NCBI RefSeq assembly: GCF_025517535.1
Contig: NZ_JAOPKC010000003.1
Coordinates: 62,001 to 126,000, forward strand
Direction of reading: 5' to 3'
Source: Halapricum hydrolyticum
GTDB taxonomy: Archaea; Halobacteriota; Halobacteria; Halobacteriales; Haloarculaceae
Length of the DNA stretch: 64,000 nucleotides
Of the stretch, positions 16,184-24,532 are shown piece by piece. Every line of letters starts with the position of its first letter. Within the stretch, counting starts at the first letter, position 1. The notes under the pieces are model-generated. The model did no database searches. It worked only from the letters and a program-made list of their open reading frames with translations, and was not told the DNA's origin. The translations under genes and the position numbers were made by a program.

Positions 16184-17047
16184 TCAGTCGTCGGCGGGCA
16201 CGCCGGACGTGGTCGCTCCGTACTCGGAGCCACCGCTGACTTTCCCGACGTTGTCGACGACGTACTTCACGACGAGGAACGAGAACAGATACTTCGCGAC
16301 GATGTCGAAAGCGCTGTAGCCCCAGGACGTAAGACCGACCGAATCGATGACCGCCAGCCCCTCGTTTCCGAGCGCCCACCAGATCGTGTAGCCGAACCAC
16401 AGCACGACCGTCAGGATCTTCAGCGTGCTGAATATCTCTTCGGTGCCCGCCTCTCTGGCGTCCTCAGACCACTCGAACAGCAGGATGTAGACGACGACGA
16501 GGAAGAACGTGACGCTGATCCCGTACCAGACCCACCGCATCGGGTACGAGGACGTGGTCAGCGCGGCGGCCAGCCCGGTGATCATGATGCCGATATCGAA
16601 AATGATGGCGGTGAAAATCTTCGTGATGTCCGATCCGGCGATCAGCCCGAGCGCGAGCAGGATCAGCGGTGTCGAGAACGCCCACGTCAGATATCGACCC
16701 CAGAGGCTGATCGTCCCCTCGACCGTCTCGCCGCTGTGAGCCAGTTCGGTCGTCGCTCCGGACATGGCGTGGCCGTCCGGCATTTCGAGGATGCCGATCG
16801 TCAACCCCGACGCGAGCCCGGTGTAGCTGGCGATCGAGACGGCCGAGACGCTCATCACCGACACGACGATCAGTTTGGCGCGCGGATCGGCGACGTTGCG
16901 CCCCATGTACGCGAACAACAGCAACGTCAACCCGGCGAGGGCGATGTTGGCGTAGATCGAACTCCCGAGGAGCGGATCGTTCAGCACGTGCTCGAACATG
17001 TCCTGCTGGGTGACTTGCATGACGACGGTCGGTACAATCTGTGACAT
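16184..17047 (-). CDS. hop: Halorhodopsin, light-driven chloride pump
   Basis: A 287-residue seven-helix microbial rhodopsin that pumps Cl- inward using light. Retinal binds Lys252 in 'DIVAKYLFSF', with Asp248 as counter-ion. In helix C, Arg118 is followed by Thr121, Ser125 and Ala132 in place of the Asp85/Thr89/Asp96 of bacteriorhodopsin; this T-S-A set identifies a chloride pump. The N-terminal 'FEHVLNDPLLGSSIYANIAL' and the C-terminal 'VPADD' resemble Natronomonas pharaonis halorhodopsin. The ATG at 17047 is preferred to one at 17062. No bop, brp or bat gene is nearby. Confidence 0.96.
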   Translation of the reverse strand: MSQIVPTVVMQVTQQDMFEHVLNDPLLGSSIYANIALAGLTLLLFAYMGRNVADPRAKLIVVSVMSVSAVSIASYTGLASGLTIGILEMPDGHAMSGATTELAHSGETVEGTISLWGRYLTWAFSTPLILLALGLIAGSDITKIFTAIIFDIGIMITGLAAALTTSSYPMRWVWYGISVTFFLVVVYILLFEWSEDAREAGTEEIFSTLKILTVVLWFGYTIWWALGNEGLAVIDSVGLTSWGYSAFDIVAKYLFSFLVVKYVVDNVGKVSGGSEYGATTSGVPADD

Positions 17048-17078
17048 GGTTCCAGTACACAACTACTGTCGCTACCGT

Positions 17079-17105
17079 GATATACTGTGTGCCAAACCAG
17101 TTTGG
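17079..17105 (-). promoter_or_regulatory. hop promoter region with upstream palindrome
   Basis: On the minus strand a TATA-like element (AGTATATCA, about 17078-17087) lies 31-40 bases before the hop start codon. Just upstream is the near-perfect palindrome CCAAACCAGTTTGG (17092-17105), at the position of a BRE/activator site. The gap is shared with the divergent purNH gene. Confidence 0.4.
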
Positions 17106-17212
17106 GAACCGACCATTTCGGAGGGGAGGGCACGCACCTGTTTTCAGCGATTCCGCGGTCCCGTTTCGACGATTCCGCAACTACTTTGCGCGCTGCCCGC
17201 GCGCCTCTGGAT

Positions 17213-18793
17213 ATGAAACTCGCCGGTATGGCTTCCAATCGCGGCCGAAACCTGCTGAACATCGCCGACCACGCTCCGGGTGGTGCCGAGTTCGCCGTCG
17301 TGCTTTCGAACGATGCGGACGCACCGATCCTCGAGGCGGCCCGGGAACGTGGCATTCCGACCGAGGTCGTCCCCAGAGACGAGGACGAACCTCGTCGCGA
17401 GCACGAACGGCGCGTCGAGGACGCGCTGGCCGAGTACGACTTCGAACTCGTCTGTCTGGACGGGTACATGCGGATCCTCACCGAGGAGTTCGTCGAGAGC
17501 CAGCCGACGATCCTCAACGTCCACCCCTCGCTGTTGCCCGCTTTCCCCGGGATGGACGCCCACGAGCAGGTACTGGAAGCGGGGGTCAAGCAGACCGGCT
17601 GCACAGTCCACGTCGTCGACGAGACCGTCGACGGCGGACCGATCGTCACACAGGAACCGATCCCCGTCTTCGAGGGCGACGACGCCGACGACCTCAAAGA
17701 GCGCGTCCTCTATCAGGGTGAGTTCGCGGCCTACCCGCGTGCAGTGAAGTGGTTCGCCGAGGATCGGGTGACCGTCGACGACGAGAACGACGTCGTCCAC
17801 GTCGAGGGCGACGACGGTGGGCAGTTCCCGGCGCGGCGCGTGACCAGCGAGGATCGGGTCGCGGACCTGCGCTACGGCGAGAACCCCCATCAGGACGCCG
17901 CGCTGTACGCCGACAGCACCTGCGAGGAGGCCAGCGTCGTCTCGGCACCGCAGCTCAACGAGGGCGCGAAGGGCATGGGTTACAACAACTACAACGACGC
18001 CGACGCCGCGCTGAACATCGTCAAGGAGTTCGACGAGCCGGCCTGTGCGGTCATCAAGCATACCAATCCCGCGGGTACGGCGGTCGCCGATTCGATCTCG
18101 CAGGCTTACGCCGACGCGCTCTCGACGGACCCCAAGAGCGCCTTCGGCGGGATCGTCGCGCTGAATCGGGAGTGTGACGCTGCCACTGCAGAGCAGATCG
18201 TCGAGTCGTTCAAGGAGGTCGTCGTCGCGCCGGGATACACCGAGGAGGCGCTGGAGGTCCTCTTCGAGAAGGACAACCTCCGGGTGCTGGACGTGAGCGA
18301 GCAGTTCGAGGCCACCGAGACGCTGACCGAGAAGGACCTGGTCGGCGGGCGACTGGTCCAGGAGCGGGATCTGCAGTCGCTGGATCCTGACGACCTGGAG
18401 GTCGTCACCGAGCGCGAACCGACCGACGAGCAGATCGAGTCGATGCTGTTCGCCTGGCAGACGATCAAACACGTCAAATCGAACGCGATCCTCTTCGCGA
18501 AAGGTACTGAAACCGTCGGGGTCGGGGCCGGCCAGGTCTCGCGTGTCGACGCCGTCGAGATCGCGAAGATGAAAGCCGACAGCGACGCCGAGGGCAAGGA
18601 CGCTGACGGAGCGGTGATGGCTAGCGACGCCTTCTTCCCGTTCCCGGATGGGATCGAGGCTGCCGCCGAGGCCGGGATCGAGGCAGTTATCCAGCCCGGC
18701 GGATCGGTCAACGACGACGACGTCATCGAGAAGGCCGACGAACTGGACATGACGATGGTACTGACCGGCCAGCGGTGCTTCCGGCATGACTGA
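17213..18793 (+). CDS. purNH: PurN-type GAR transformylase fused to AICAR transformylase
   Basis: A 526-residue fusion seen in haloarchaea. Residues 1-180 are a phosphoribosylglycinamide formyltransferase domain ('NVHPSLLPAFPGMDAH', 'HVVDETVDGGP'). Residues 215-526 are the AICAR formyltransferase domain of PurH ('LRYGENPHQ', 'KHTNPAGTAVADS', 'DPKSAFGGIVALNRE', ending 'TGQRCFRHD'). The IMP cyclohydrolase (MGS-like) domain of bacterial PurH is absent; archaea use PurO for that step. Both domains use formyl-folate in purine synthesis. The ATG at 17213 directly precedes the PurN strand. Confidence 0.93.
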   Translation: MKLAGMASNRGRNLLNIADHAPGGAEFAVVLSNDADAPILEAARERGIPTEVVPRDEDEPRREHERRVEDALAEYDFELVCLDGYMRILTEEFVESQPTILNVHPSLLPAFPGMDAHEQVLEAGVKQTGCTVHVVDETVDGGPIVTQEPIPVFEGDDADDLKERVLYQGEFAAYPRAVKWFAEDRVTVDDENDVVHVEGDDGGQFPARRVTSEDRVADLRYGENPHQDAALYADSTCEEASVVSAPQLNEGAKGMGYNNYNDADAALNIVKEFDEPACAVIKHTNPAGTAVADSISQAYADALSTDPKSAFGGIVALNRECDAATAEQIVESFKEVVVAPGYTEEALEVLFEKDNLRVLDVSEQFEATETLTEKDLVGGRLVQERDLQSLDPDDLEVVTEREPTDEQIESMLFAWQTIKHVKSNAILFAKGTETVGVGAGQVSRVDAVEIAKMKADSDAEGKDADGAVMASDAFFPFPDGIEAAAEAGIEAVIQPGGSVNDDDVIEKADELDMTMVLTGQRCFRHD

Positions 18794-18869
18794 GCCAGCG
18801 GGAAGGAGTGTCTGACCCTCGTTGGTAGCTGACCCGTGTATATACGGCAGTCGGTGATCGTTGCTAGGT

Positions 18870-19394
18870 ATGGCACAGTCCGAACGGACCGTGATCGTTG
18901 CCGGGACGTTCACACCGATTCACAACGGTCACCGCGCGCTCTTGCACAAGGCGTTCCAGACCGCTAGCTCCGATAGCAACGGGGACGGACGCGTTATCGT
19001 CGCCCTCACGTCGTCGTCGCTCACCACACAGACGCGGAGTGACCCCGCCCACGCAGAAACGCTCGGTTCTTTCGAGCAACGGCGGGAGAATCTCGATGCC
19101 GAACTCGACCGCATGGACGACGCCTACACTGCCACCTACGAGATCATCCGGCTGGAGGACACGCACGGCCCGGCCGCGACGCGTGAGGATCTCGATGCGC
19201 TCGTCGTTTCGCCGGAAGCGAAAGCACAGCGCCGCGCATACGAACTCAATCAACAACGCGTGGAGACGGGTCTCCGGCCGCTCGAAATCCACACCCCACC
19301 GTTCGTCATCGCTGAAGACGGCGAACGCATCAGTAGCACCCGGATTCGAAACGGAGAGATAGACGCCCATGGGCGCATACTGGATGGGACGTGA
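18870..19394 (+). CDS. coaD: Pantetheine-phosphate adenylyltransferase, archaeal type
   Basis: A 174-residue nucleotidyltransferase of coenzyme A synthesis. 'VAGTFTPIHNGHRALL' carries the (T/H)xGH nucleotide-binding motif and 'ISSTRIRNGEID' the C-terminal ISSTxxR motif. It transfers AMP to 4'-phosphopantetheine. The ATG at 18870 lies about 27 bases after a TATA stretch (GTATATAC, 18838-18845), implying a leaderless mRNA; in-frame TTG at 18861 is less likely. An MITE sits 36 bases downstream. Confidence 0.88.
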   Translation: MAQSERTVIVAGTFTPIHNGHRALLHKAFQTASSDSNGDGRVIVALTSSSLTTQTRSDPAHAETLGSFEQRRENLDAELDRMDDAYTATYEIIRLEDTHGPAATREDLDALVVSPEAKAQRRAYELNQQRVETGLRPLEIHTPPFVIAEDGERISSTRIRNGEIDAHGRILDGT

Positions 19395-19430
19395 CTCGCC
19401 CGAGTCGTGACCGAGTCACAGCGATCACTC

Positions 19431-19512
19431 ATAGTGGTTGCTGTAACGATTTACCGGTGTGACCGCACGATGGCGTGCGGTCAACCCGGAACAGACTTAC
19501 AGCAACCACTAT
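19431..19512. mobile_element. 82-bp MITE with 16-bp terminal inverted repeats
   Basis: The ends ATAGTGGTTGCTGTAA (19431-19446) and TTACAGCAACCACTAT (19497-19512) are perfect inverted repeats. Both flanks carry the 5-base duplication CACTC (19426-19430 and 19513-19517). The interior has a 10-bp-stem hairpin, TGACCGCACG/CGTGCGGTCA. There is no coding capacity, so it is a non-autonomous element moved by an unknown transposase. Its right end supplies one base of the stop codon of the neighbouring minus-strand gene. Confidence 0.85.
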
Positions 19513-19916
19513 CACTCGCCCCGAGAAACGACGTGGATCGAGCTCCCGAGATACTTCTTGAGTGCCTCGTCGACCGTCTCGGCTCTGAACTCATCGAGTT
19601 GGCCGCCGATCTCGTTCCGGAGTGCGTCGAGATACGCCTGGTCCGTCTGCAGTTCGCTGAACGAAACCGATACGACGGGCACGCCGAGTGCGTCCTCGGC
19701 GACCTCCTGCAAGTACGTCTCGTCCCCGAGGTCGCCGCGCCAGAGGTGATCGCGGAAGAAGAGCCAGCCGGCCTCGCCCGGCGGATCCGCCGACCGGTAC
19801 AGCGTCGTCTCGAACTCCGCCGGGTCGACCGACACCTCCGCCAGTGAGGGCTCGATCCGGAACCTGACCCGGAATTTGTAGCGAGCGGTCCCCGCCGGCG
19901 AGTCGCTGGCTTTCAT
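19512..19916 (-). CDS. LWR-salt family haloarchaeal protein
   Basis: A 134-residue protein with the 'WLFFRDHLWRGDL' stretch that gives the haloarchaeal 'LWR-salt' family its name. N-terminal 'ARYKFRVRFRIEP' is a beta-rich start, and the C-terminal half is helical and acidic ('DEFRAETVDEALKKYLGSSIHVV'). Function is unknown; I see no catalytic motif or membrane segment. Its TGA stop spans the MITE junction: two bases come from the target duplication and the last from the element, so the insertion left the protein intact. Confidence 0.75.
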   Translation of the reverse strand: MKASDSPAGTARYKFRVRFRIEPSLAEVSVDPAEFETTLYRSADPPGEAGWLFFRDHLWRGDLGDETYLQEVAEDALGVPVVSVSFSELQTDQAYLDALRNEIGGQLDEFRAETVDEALKKYLGSSIHVVSRGE

Positions 19917-20029
19917 ACCCGTATTTACGGCTACGCACGCAAAAAGACGGCTCTGTTGACCCCCTCCACTGATACGATCCGCTTACCTCACTGACCGAAG
20001 TGAGAGTACTTGTCTCTCATACCTCCTCA

Positions 20030-20107
20030 TACTGCCGGCTGTACGTTCGTACAGATATTCGCCACCCCGGGGTGGCGAATTATTTCGAAATGTTACAGCC
20101 GGCAGTA
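20030..20107. mobile_element. 78-bp MITE, left copy
   Basis: Terminal inverted repeats of 14 bp (TACTGCCGGCTGTA / TACAGCCGGCAGTA) with a 3-base TCA duplication on each side (20027-20029, 20108-20110). The interior contains a short TGTACG/CGTACA hairpin and a perfect 24-base palindrome at 20057-20080. A second copy differing at two bases is at 21040-21117. It is non-coding and mobilised in trans. T-N-A type 3-bp duplications are known for some IS5-group elements. Confidence 0.85.
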
Positions 20108-20187
20108 TCAGAACCATCGGTTCTCGCTCGGAAGGAACCACCAGCATAGATTATCGTGTCTGTTAGCCTATCAACTCGGTGAATACG

Positions 20188-21039
20188 ATGCACAGTCACC
20201 TCCACCGATCGCAGATCATCTCGACGCTCGTCATTCTCGTTCTCGCAGCCATTTCCTCACTACTGGGGGTGTTTCGCCCTGGCCACTACCAGGCTGCGCC
20301 AGAACTCGTCGAATCGTACCAAGTGCAGGACATCACCATCCTCGTCGTCGGCATCCCCGTCGTTGCGGCTGGACTCCGGTATGCAGTGCGGAACTCGCCA
20401 CGCGGTCGTATCGTCTGGCTCGGTGGCCTGGCGTACATGACATACATGTGGTTTAGCATCTCGATCCAGATCCCGTTCAACGAGCTCTTTCTGGTGTATA
20501 TCGTGCTGGCCGGACTCTCACTGTTCACGTTCGTTAGTGGTTTGGTAACAACCGACGTCAACACTATCCATCAGGCCCTGGGGGGGCGTATCAACCCGTC
20601 GCTGTACAGCGGAGCACTGGCCGTCATCGGAGTCGGCCTCGCGACGCTCTGGCTGTCGGACATCGTGCCCCCGCTGCTCAGTGGCACGACGCCGCCACTC
20701 ATCGAGGAGGCGGGCCCGCAGGCGATGGCGAGCCACGTCATCGACCTCGGAATCGTCGTTCCGTCGATTATCGTTGCCGCGGCGTGGCTATACCAGGAAC
20801 GGCCCTGGGGCTACGTCTTCGCTGGCGTCGTCTTGGTCCTCGGCGCGACGCTCGCAGCCCCGATCGGCGTGATGACGCTCGTGCTAATGGCCGGTGAGAC
20901 AGTCTCTATCAGTCCCATTGCAGCTCTCTTCACCTTCCTCCCCATCGTTGTCTCGGCGCTACTGGCCGTGACGTATCTCTACTCGATGGAAGGACAAACG
21001 CACTTGCCGCCCGACGGCGATGGTCGCCAGTCGGCCTGA
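20188..21039 (+). CDS. Unrecognised eight-helix membrane protein between two MITEs
   Basis: A 283-residue protein with about eight hydrophobic helices and short loops, beginning 'MHSHLHRSQIISTLVIL' and ending in a short charged tail 'MEGQTHLPPDGDGRQSA'. I do not recognise a family or active-site motif. It is bracketed by two copies of the same MITE; the right copy begins immediately after its TGA stop, which is also the 3-base target duplication. ATG 20188 is preferred to GTG 20179. The pairing suggests the gene may move or be exchanged as a unit. Confidence 0.65.
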   Translation: MHSHLHRSQIISTLVILVLAAISSLLGVFRPGHYQAAPELVESYQVQDITILVVGIPVVAAGLRYAVRNSPRGRIVWLGGLAYMTYMWFSISIQIPFNELFLVYIVLAGLSLFTFVSGLVTTDVNTIHQALGGRINPSLYSGALAVIGVGLATLWLSDIVPPLLSGTTPPLIEEAGPQAMASHVIDLGIVVPSIIVAAAWLYQERPWGYVFAGVVLVLGATLAAPIGVMTLVLMAGETVSISPIAALFTFLPIVVSALLAVTYLYSMEGQTHLPPDGDGRQSA

Positions 21040-21117
21040 TACTGCCGGCTGTACGTTCGTACAGATATTCGCCACCCCAGAGTGGCGAATTATTTCGAAA
21101 TGTTACAGCCGGCAGTA
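21040..21117. mobile_element. 78-bp MITE, right copy
   Basis: Same element as at 20030-20107, identical except two G-to-A changes that break its central palindrome. The target duplication TGA is at 21037-21039 and 21118-21120; the left TGA is the stop codon of the membrane protein gene. Confidence 0.85.
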
Positions 21118-21158
21118 TGAGCGTCGGCGGACCTGCCTGCCCCTGGTCGATATCTCGA

Positions 21159-21277
21159 TGCCCGCGAGATTCGAACTACGGACCGGATGGGAATTGAACC
21201 GGATGGAGACGTTCCGGGCATGCGGCGCTTCGCGCCGTTCCGGGGCTGCGACTCCGAGGGTTCAATTCCCTGGCCGC
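21159..21277. repeat. tRNA-3'-end-like fragments beside tRNA-Lys
   Basis: Three pieces resemble T-arm/acceptor ends. 21159-21176 reads GTTCGAATCTCGCGGGCA on the minus strand. 21183-21200 (CCGGATGGGAATTGAACC) exactly repeats the 3' part of the adjacent tRNA-Lys (21312-21329). 21256-21277 contains GGGTTCAATTCCC on the plus strand, inverted relative to the gene. None can fold as a full tRNA. They look like att-site relics left by integrations at tRNA ends. Confidence 0.55.
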
Positions 21278-21307
21278 TTCGCTCGTCACGTCCGTTTCTC
21301 GCAGAAG

Positions 21308-21381
<74 letters not shown>

Positions 21382-21482
21382 TCACCTACAGGTCGGGCGG
21401 TGATCGCTTAAGACCTTACGATTGGTCGTCGTGTCGATTCTGGATCTACTGTCTGTCACAGACGGTCGAGCCCTTACCAGCG

Positions 21483-22154
21483 TCAACACGACGGGTCGTC
21501 GTACTCGATGGCGTCGGCCAGAAACGCCCCCGGCTCGGCGTTCGCCAGTGACGACTGCCGGCGGAGACAGAGATACGAATCGACCGGGAGATCGATCGTG
21601 AGTCGGCCGAGACGCCCATCGGTTTCCGCCTCGAGCGCCTCGGCGACGTTCTCGCCGTCGTTGACCCGGCTGGCGATCGATCGAACCTCTCTGACAGTCA
21701 GGTCGTGATCGAGTGTGGCCCAGGCCAGCAAATAGCGTGCCGTGCCGGAGACGCGAGCGATGTGCTTGGCCGCCGTCGGCGCGATCTCGCCGCGGGCGAC
21801 GTGCCGACGGATCGCCTGCGGGAGGTCGTGTACCCGCGACCACTTGCGGATGAACGCGACTGTCGCCTCCCCGCCGGCGCGCTCGGCGGCCGCCTTGTAG
21901 GACCCCTCGCCGCGGACCAGCGCCGCACAGGCGGCGGCTCCCCGTAACACGTAGACGTTGTCCGCGTCTCCGGCCGTATTTCCGGCGAATGCTTCGACTG
22001 TCTCGGCAGCGCGGGCGACGCTCTCGGGATCGTCGGGATCGAACTGTACGGCCTCGTTCGGCCGCTGGCCGGTCAGTTCGGGATCGCCCCTGATGACCGG
22101 CTCACCGACCGGTGACTCACGATCGACTGGCGGCTCTGGCCCCTCCGGCGGCAT
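21483..22154 (-). CDS. Conserved haloarchaeal protein with ParB-like helical region
   Basis: A 223-residue soluble protein. A proline/acid-rich N-terminus of about 40 residues is followed by helices. The central stretch 'IRRHVARGEIAPTAAKHIAR' and 'DLTVREVRSIASRV' resembles the helix-turn-helix part of ParB/KorB-type proteins, so DNA binding is plausible, but the family is not one I can name. No nuclease or ATPase motif is seen. It lies between tRNA-Lys and citrate synthase on the same strand as both. Confidence 0.65.
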   Translation of the reverse strand: MPPEGPEPPVDRESPVGEPVIRGDPELTGQRPNEAVQFDPDDPESVARAAETVEAFAGNTAGDADNVYVLRGAAACAALVRGEGSYKAAAERAGGEATVAFIRKWSRVHDLPQAIRRHVARGEIAPTAAKHIARVSGTARYLLAWATLDHDLTVREVRSIASRVNDGENVAEALEAETDGRLGRLTIDLPVDSYLCLRRQSSLANAEPGAFLADAIEYDDPSC

Positions 22155-22260
22155 TGCCCGTAGTAACGGGGTCGCTGCGGAAAAGCCTCTCGTCGCCGGT
22201 GATTTCTGGGACTTGTCGTCTGCTGACTCCGTGTCTGTCCGAACTCGCTGCTGAGTGCTG

Positions 22261-23397
22261 TCACTCCCGCTGCTCGATCGGGACGAACTTCTGATCGGTC
22301 GGCCCCACGTATCGTGACCGCGGCCGGATGAGGCGGTTGTCCGCCTGATACTCCAGGACGTGTGCGATCCAGCCGCCGACGCGACTCAGCGCGAAGATCG
22401 GCGTGAACAAATCGATCGGGATTCCCATCTGGTAGTACGTCGAGGCCGAATAGAAGTCCACGTTCGGAGCGATCCCCGTTTCTTGCTGCATGAACTCCTC
22501 GATCACCTGGCTGTAGGAGAACCACTTGAGCTCGCCGGAGGCGTTGCCCAGCTCTCGGGATTGATCGCCGAGGATCGCCGCTCGCGGGTCCTTCACGTCG
22601 TAGACTCGATGCCCGAACCCGGGAATCCGCTTGCCCTCCTCCAGGGCGTTGCGAGTCCACTCGACGACGCTCAGTTCGCTCTCGTCGATCTCCTTGAGCA
22701 TCGCCATGACGTTCTGGTTCGCACCGCCGTGGAGGCCGCCTTTCAGCGTCCCGATAGCGCTCGTGACCGAGCTGTAGATGTCCGACAGCGTCGAGGCCGT
22801 GACCATCGCGGCGAACGTCGAGGCGTTGATCCCGTGATCGACGTGCAACACCAGCGCCATGTCGAAGATCTCGGCGAGCTTGTCGTCGGGGACCTCGCCG
22901 TTGAGCATATACAGGAAATTCGCGGCGTGATCGAGGTCCTCCCGAGGCGCGACCGGCTCGTCTCCGTCACGCATCCGCTTGAACGCTGCCACGATCGTCG
23001 GCATCTTGGCAGTGATCCGCTGGCCCTTCGCCAGGTCTTCTGCCCGCGTGCCGGGCTCGCCGTCTTCCTCGTCGTAGGCCGACAGCATCGATGTCGCCGT
23101 TCGGAGTGCTGCCATCGGGTTCGCGTCGGCCTCGGCCAGTCGCCGCACCGTCTCGAGAACGTCGTCGTGGACGGTCCGGTTCGCGGCCAGTTCCTCCTCG
23201 AAAGTCGCGAGTTCCGATGCTATCGGCAACTTACCGTGCCAGAGCAAATAGAGCACTTCTTCGAAACTGGCCTGCGCCGCCAGGTCTCCGATCTCGTACC
23301 CGCGATAGACGAGCCGTCCCTCGTCGCCGTCGATGTAGCTGAGTTCCGACTCGGCGACGAGGACGCCTTCGAGCCCCTTCTTGAGGTCGTCGGACAT
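22261..23397 (-). CDS. gltA: Citrate synthase
   Basis: A 378-residue citrate synthase, the entry enzyme of the TCA cycle. It shows 'HVDHGINASTFAAMV' (first catalytic His region), 'GGLHGGANQNVM', 'PGFGHRVYDVKDPRA' and 'NVDFYSASTYYQMGIP' with the catalytic Asp, followed by 'RVGGWIAHVLEY'. The ATG at 23397 starts 'MSDDLKKGLEGVLVAES', the conserved N-terminus. 2-Methylcitrate synthase is a less likely alternative. It diverges from a histidine kinase gene. Confidence 0.93.
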   Translation of the reverse strand: MSDDLKKGLEGVLVAESELSYIDGDEGRLVYRGYEIGDLAAQASFEEVLYLLWHGKLPIASELATFEEELAANRTVHDDVLETVRRLAEADANPMAALRTATSMLSAYDEEDGEPGTRAEDLAKGQRITAKMPTIVAAFKRMRDGDEPVAPREDLDHAANFLYMLNGEVPDDKLAEIFDMALVLHVDHGINASTFAAMVTASTLSDIYSSVTSAIGTLKGGLHGGANQNVMAMLKEIDESELSVVEWTRNALEEGKRIPGFGHRVYDVKDPRAAILGDQSRELGNASGELKWFSYSQVIEEFMQQETGIAPNVDFYSASTYYQMGIPIDLFTPIFALSRVGGWIAHVLEYQADNRLIRPRSRYVGPTDQKFVPIEQRE

Positions 23398-23565
23398 ATT
23401 GTACTGCAATCAACCTCGGCGGAAAAACATTGTCGTTTCCGCGCTACACGTTCCCATAGTCTATCATGTGCTGTCTGTACTATTCTCAAAACATCCGGAA
23501 CCCCAAACATCTGTCCGAACCCACGGCCAGCAGTATTTTGTTGCGGGGATTTGACCCCCACGCAT

Positions 23566-24519
23566 ATGCGTTACCCCTCCGTAGCGCCGACCGACGCATG
23601 CCCGATGGCCTCGCTCGATGATCCTCCAACGCCGTCGATGCCTGAGCTGACACCGAGACGGATCGCTGGCGTTTATCTCACGTTCGGAGTGCTGTGGATC
23701 CTGTTTTCGGATATGGTCGTCTACGCGTTCGTCTCGGATCCCGAGACCCGGTTTCGCGTCGAGGCCGCCAAGGGCGGCCTGTTCGTCGTCGTCTCGGGGG
23801 CGCTCGTCTACTGGTTGAGTGCCCGTGCCCAGCAGCGCCAGCGCGAGACAGCGGAGCGACTGCGACAGCAGACCCGCGAGCTGAGCATCTTCCACCGGAT
23901 CGTCAGACACAACCTGCGCAATATCGCAACGGTCATCGGCGGCCGAACGGAGGCGGCCCGCGAAGCCGGAGAGGTCGAACCACATCTCACGGTCGTCGAA
24001 CGCAAGGCCGACCGATTGGCGACCCTGGCCGAGAAGGCGAGCCTCCTGCGTGGCATTTCCGCGCAGTCGGCCGGCCAACGCGTCGAACAGGACCTCGCGA
24101 AGGCGATCGCCGAGATATGCTCCCAGTATCAGTCCGCGTATCCGGACGCCTCGATCGAGTTCGATAGCCCCGAGCACATGACGACGCTCGTCCCGGCACG
24201 GATGGGGTTCGCGGTCTCCGAACTGCTGGAAAACGCGATCGTACACGGCGGACCGGACGCCACCGTCGTGGTCTCGCTCCGGGCCGACAGCGAGACGGTC
24301 AAGGTGACGGTCGAGGACGACGGCCCGGGCCTCCCTGACGGCGAGCGGACCGCCGTCGAGGGCGACGTAGAGGACGTCCTCACTCACTCGGAGGGAGTCG
24401 GTCTCTGGCTCGTTCGCCTGGTCGTCGAGAAAGCCGACGGGCAACTCTCGGTAGCCAGTAGCTCGCTCGGCGGTGTAGCCGTGACGCTGTCCGTCCCGCG
24501 CGCCGACGGCGGATCTTGA
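23566..24519 (+). CDS. Membrane sensor histidine kinase
   Basis: A 317-residue kinase. Two transmembrane helices (residues about 34-56 and 68-86) precede a coiled linker, then the phosphoacceptor His115 in 'IFHRIVRHNLRN', an N-box 'ELLENAIVHGG', G1 'VEDDGPGLP' and G2 'GVGLWLVRLVV' for ATP binding. No PAS or HAMP domain is present, so sensing would be by the membrane part. The ATG at 23566 sits about 30 bases after TATTTT (23533-23538); in-frame ATGs at 23605 and 23638 are alternatives. No response regulator is adjacent. Confidence 0.88.
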   Translation: MRYPSVAPTDACPMASLDDPPTPSMPELTPRRIAGVYLTFGVLWILFSDMVVYAFVSDPETRFRVEAAKGGLFVVVSGALVYWLSARAQQRQRETAERLRQQTRELSIFHRIVRHNLRNIATVIGGRTEAAREAGEVEPHLTVVERKADRLATLAEKASLLRGISAQSAGQRVEQDLAKAIAEICSQYQSAYPDASIEFDSPEHMTTLVPARMGFAVSELLENAIVHGGPDATVVVSLRADSETVKVTVEDDGPGLPDGERTAVEGDVEDVLTHSEGVGLWLVRLVVEKADGQLSVASSSLGGVAVTLSVPRADGGS

Positions 24520-24532
24520 TATTCCGTCGAAA

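Noticed and set aside
21159..21277. Possible second or third tRNA gene beside tRNA-Lys.
   Set aside because: Only T-arm and acceptor-end pieces are present; no D arm or anticodon arm can be formed.
22360..23565. N-terminal extension of the histidine kinase frame running antisense through citrate synthase.
   Set aside because: The extension overlaps a certain gene and lacks any domain; the kinase begins at a proper promoter and ATG at 23566.
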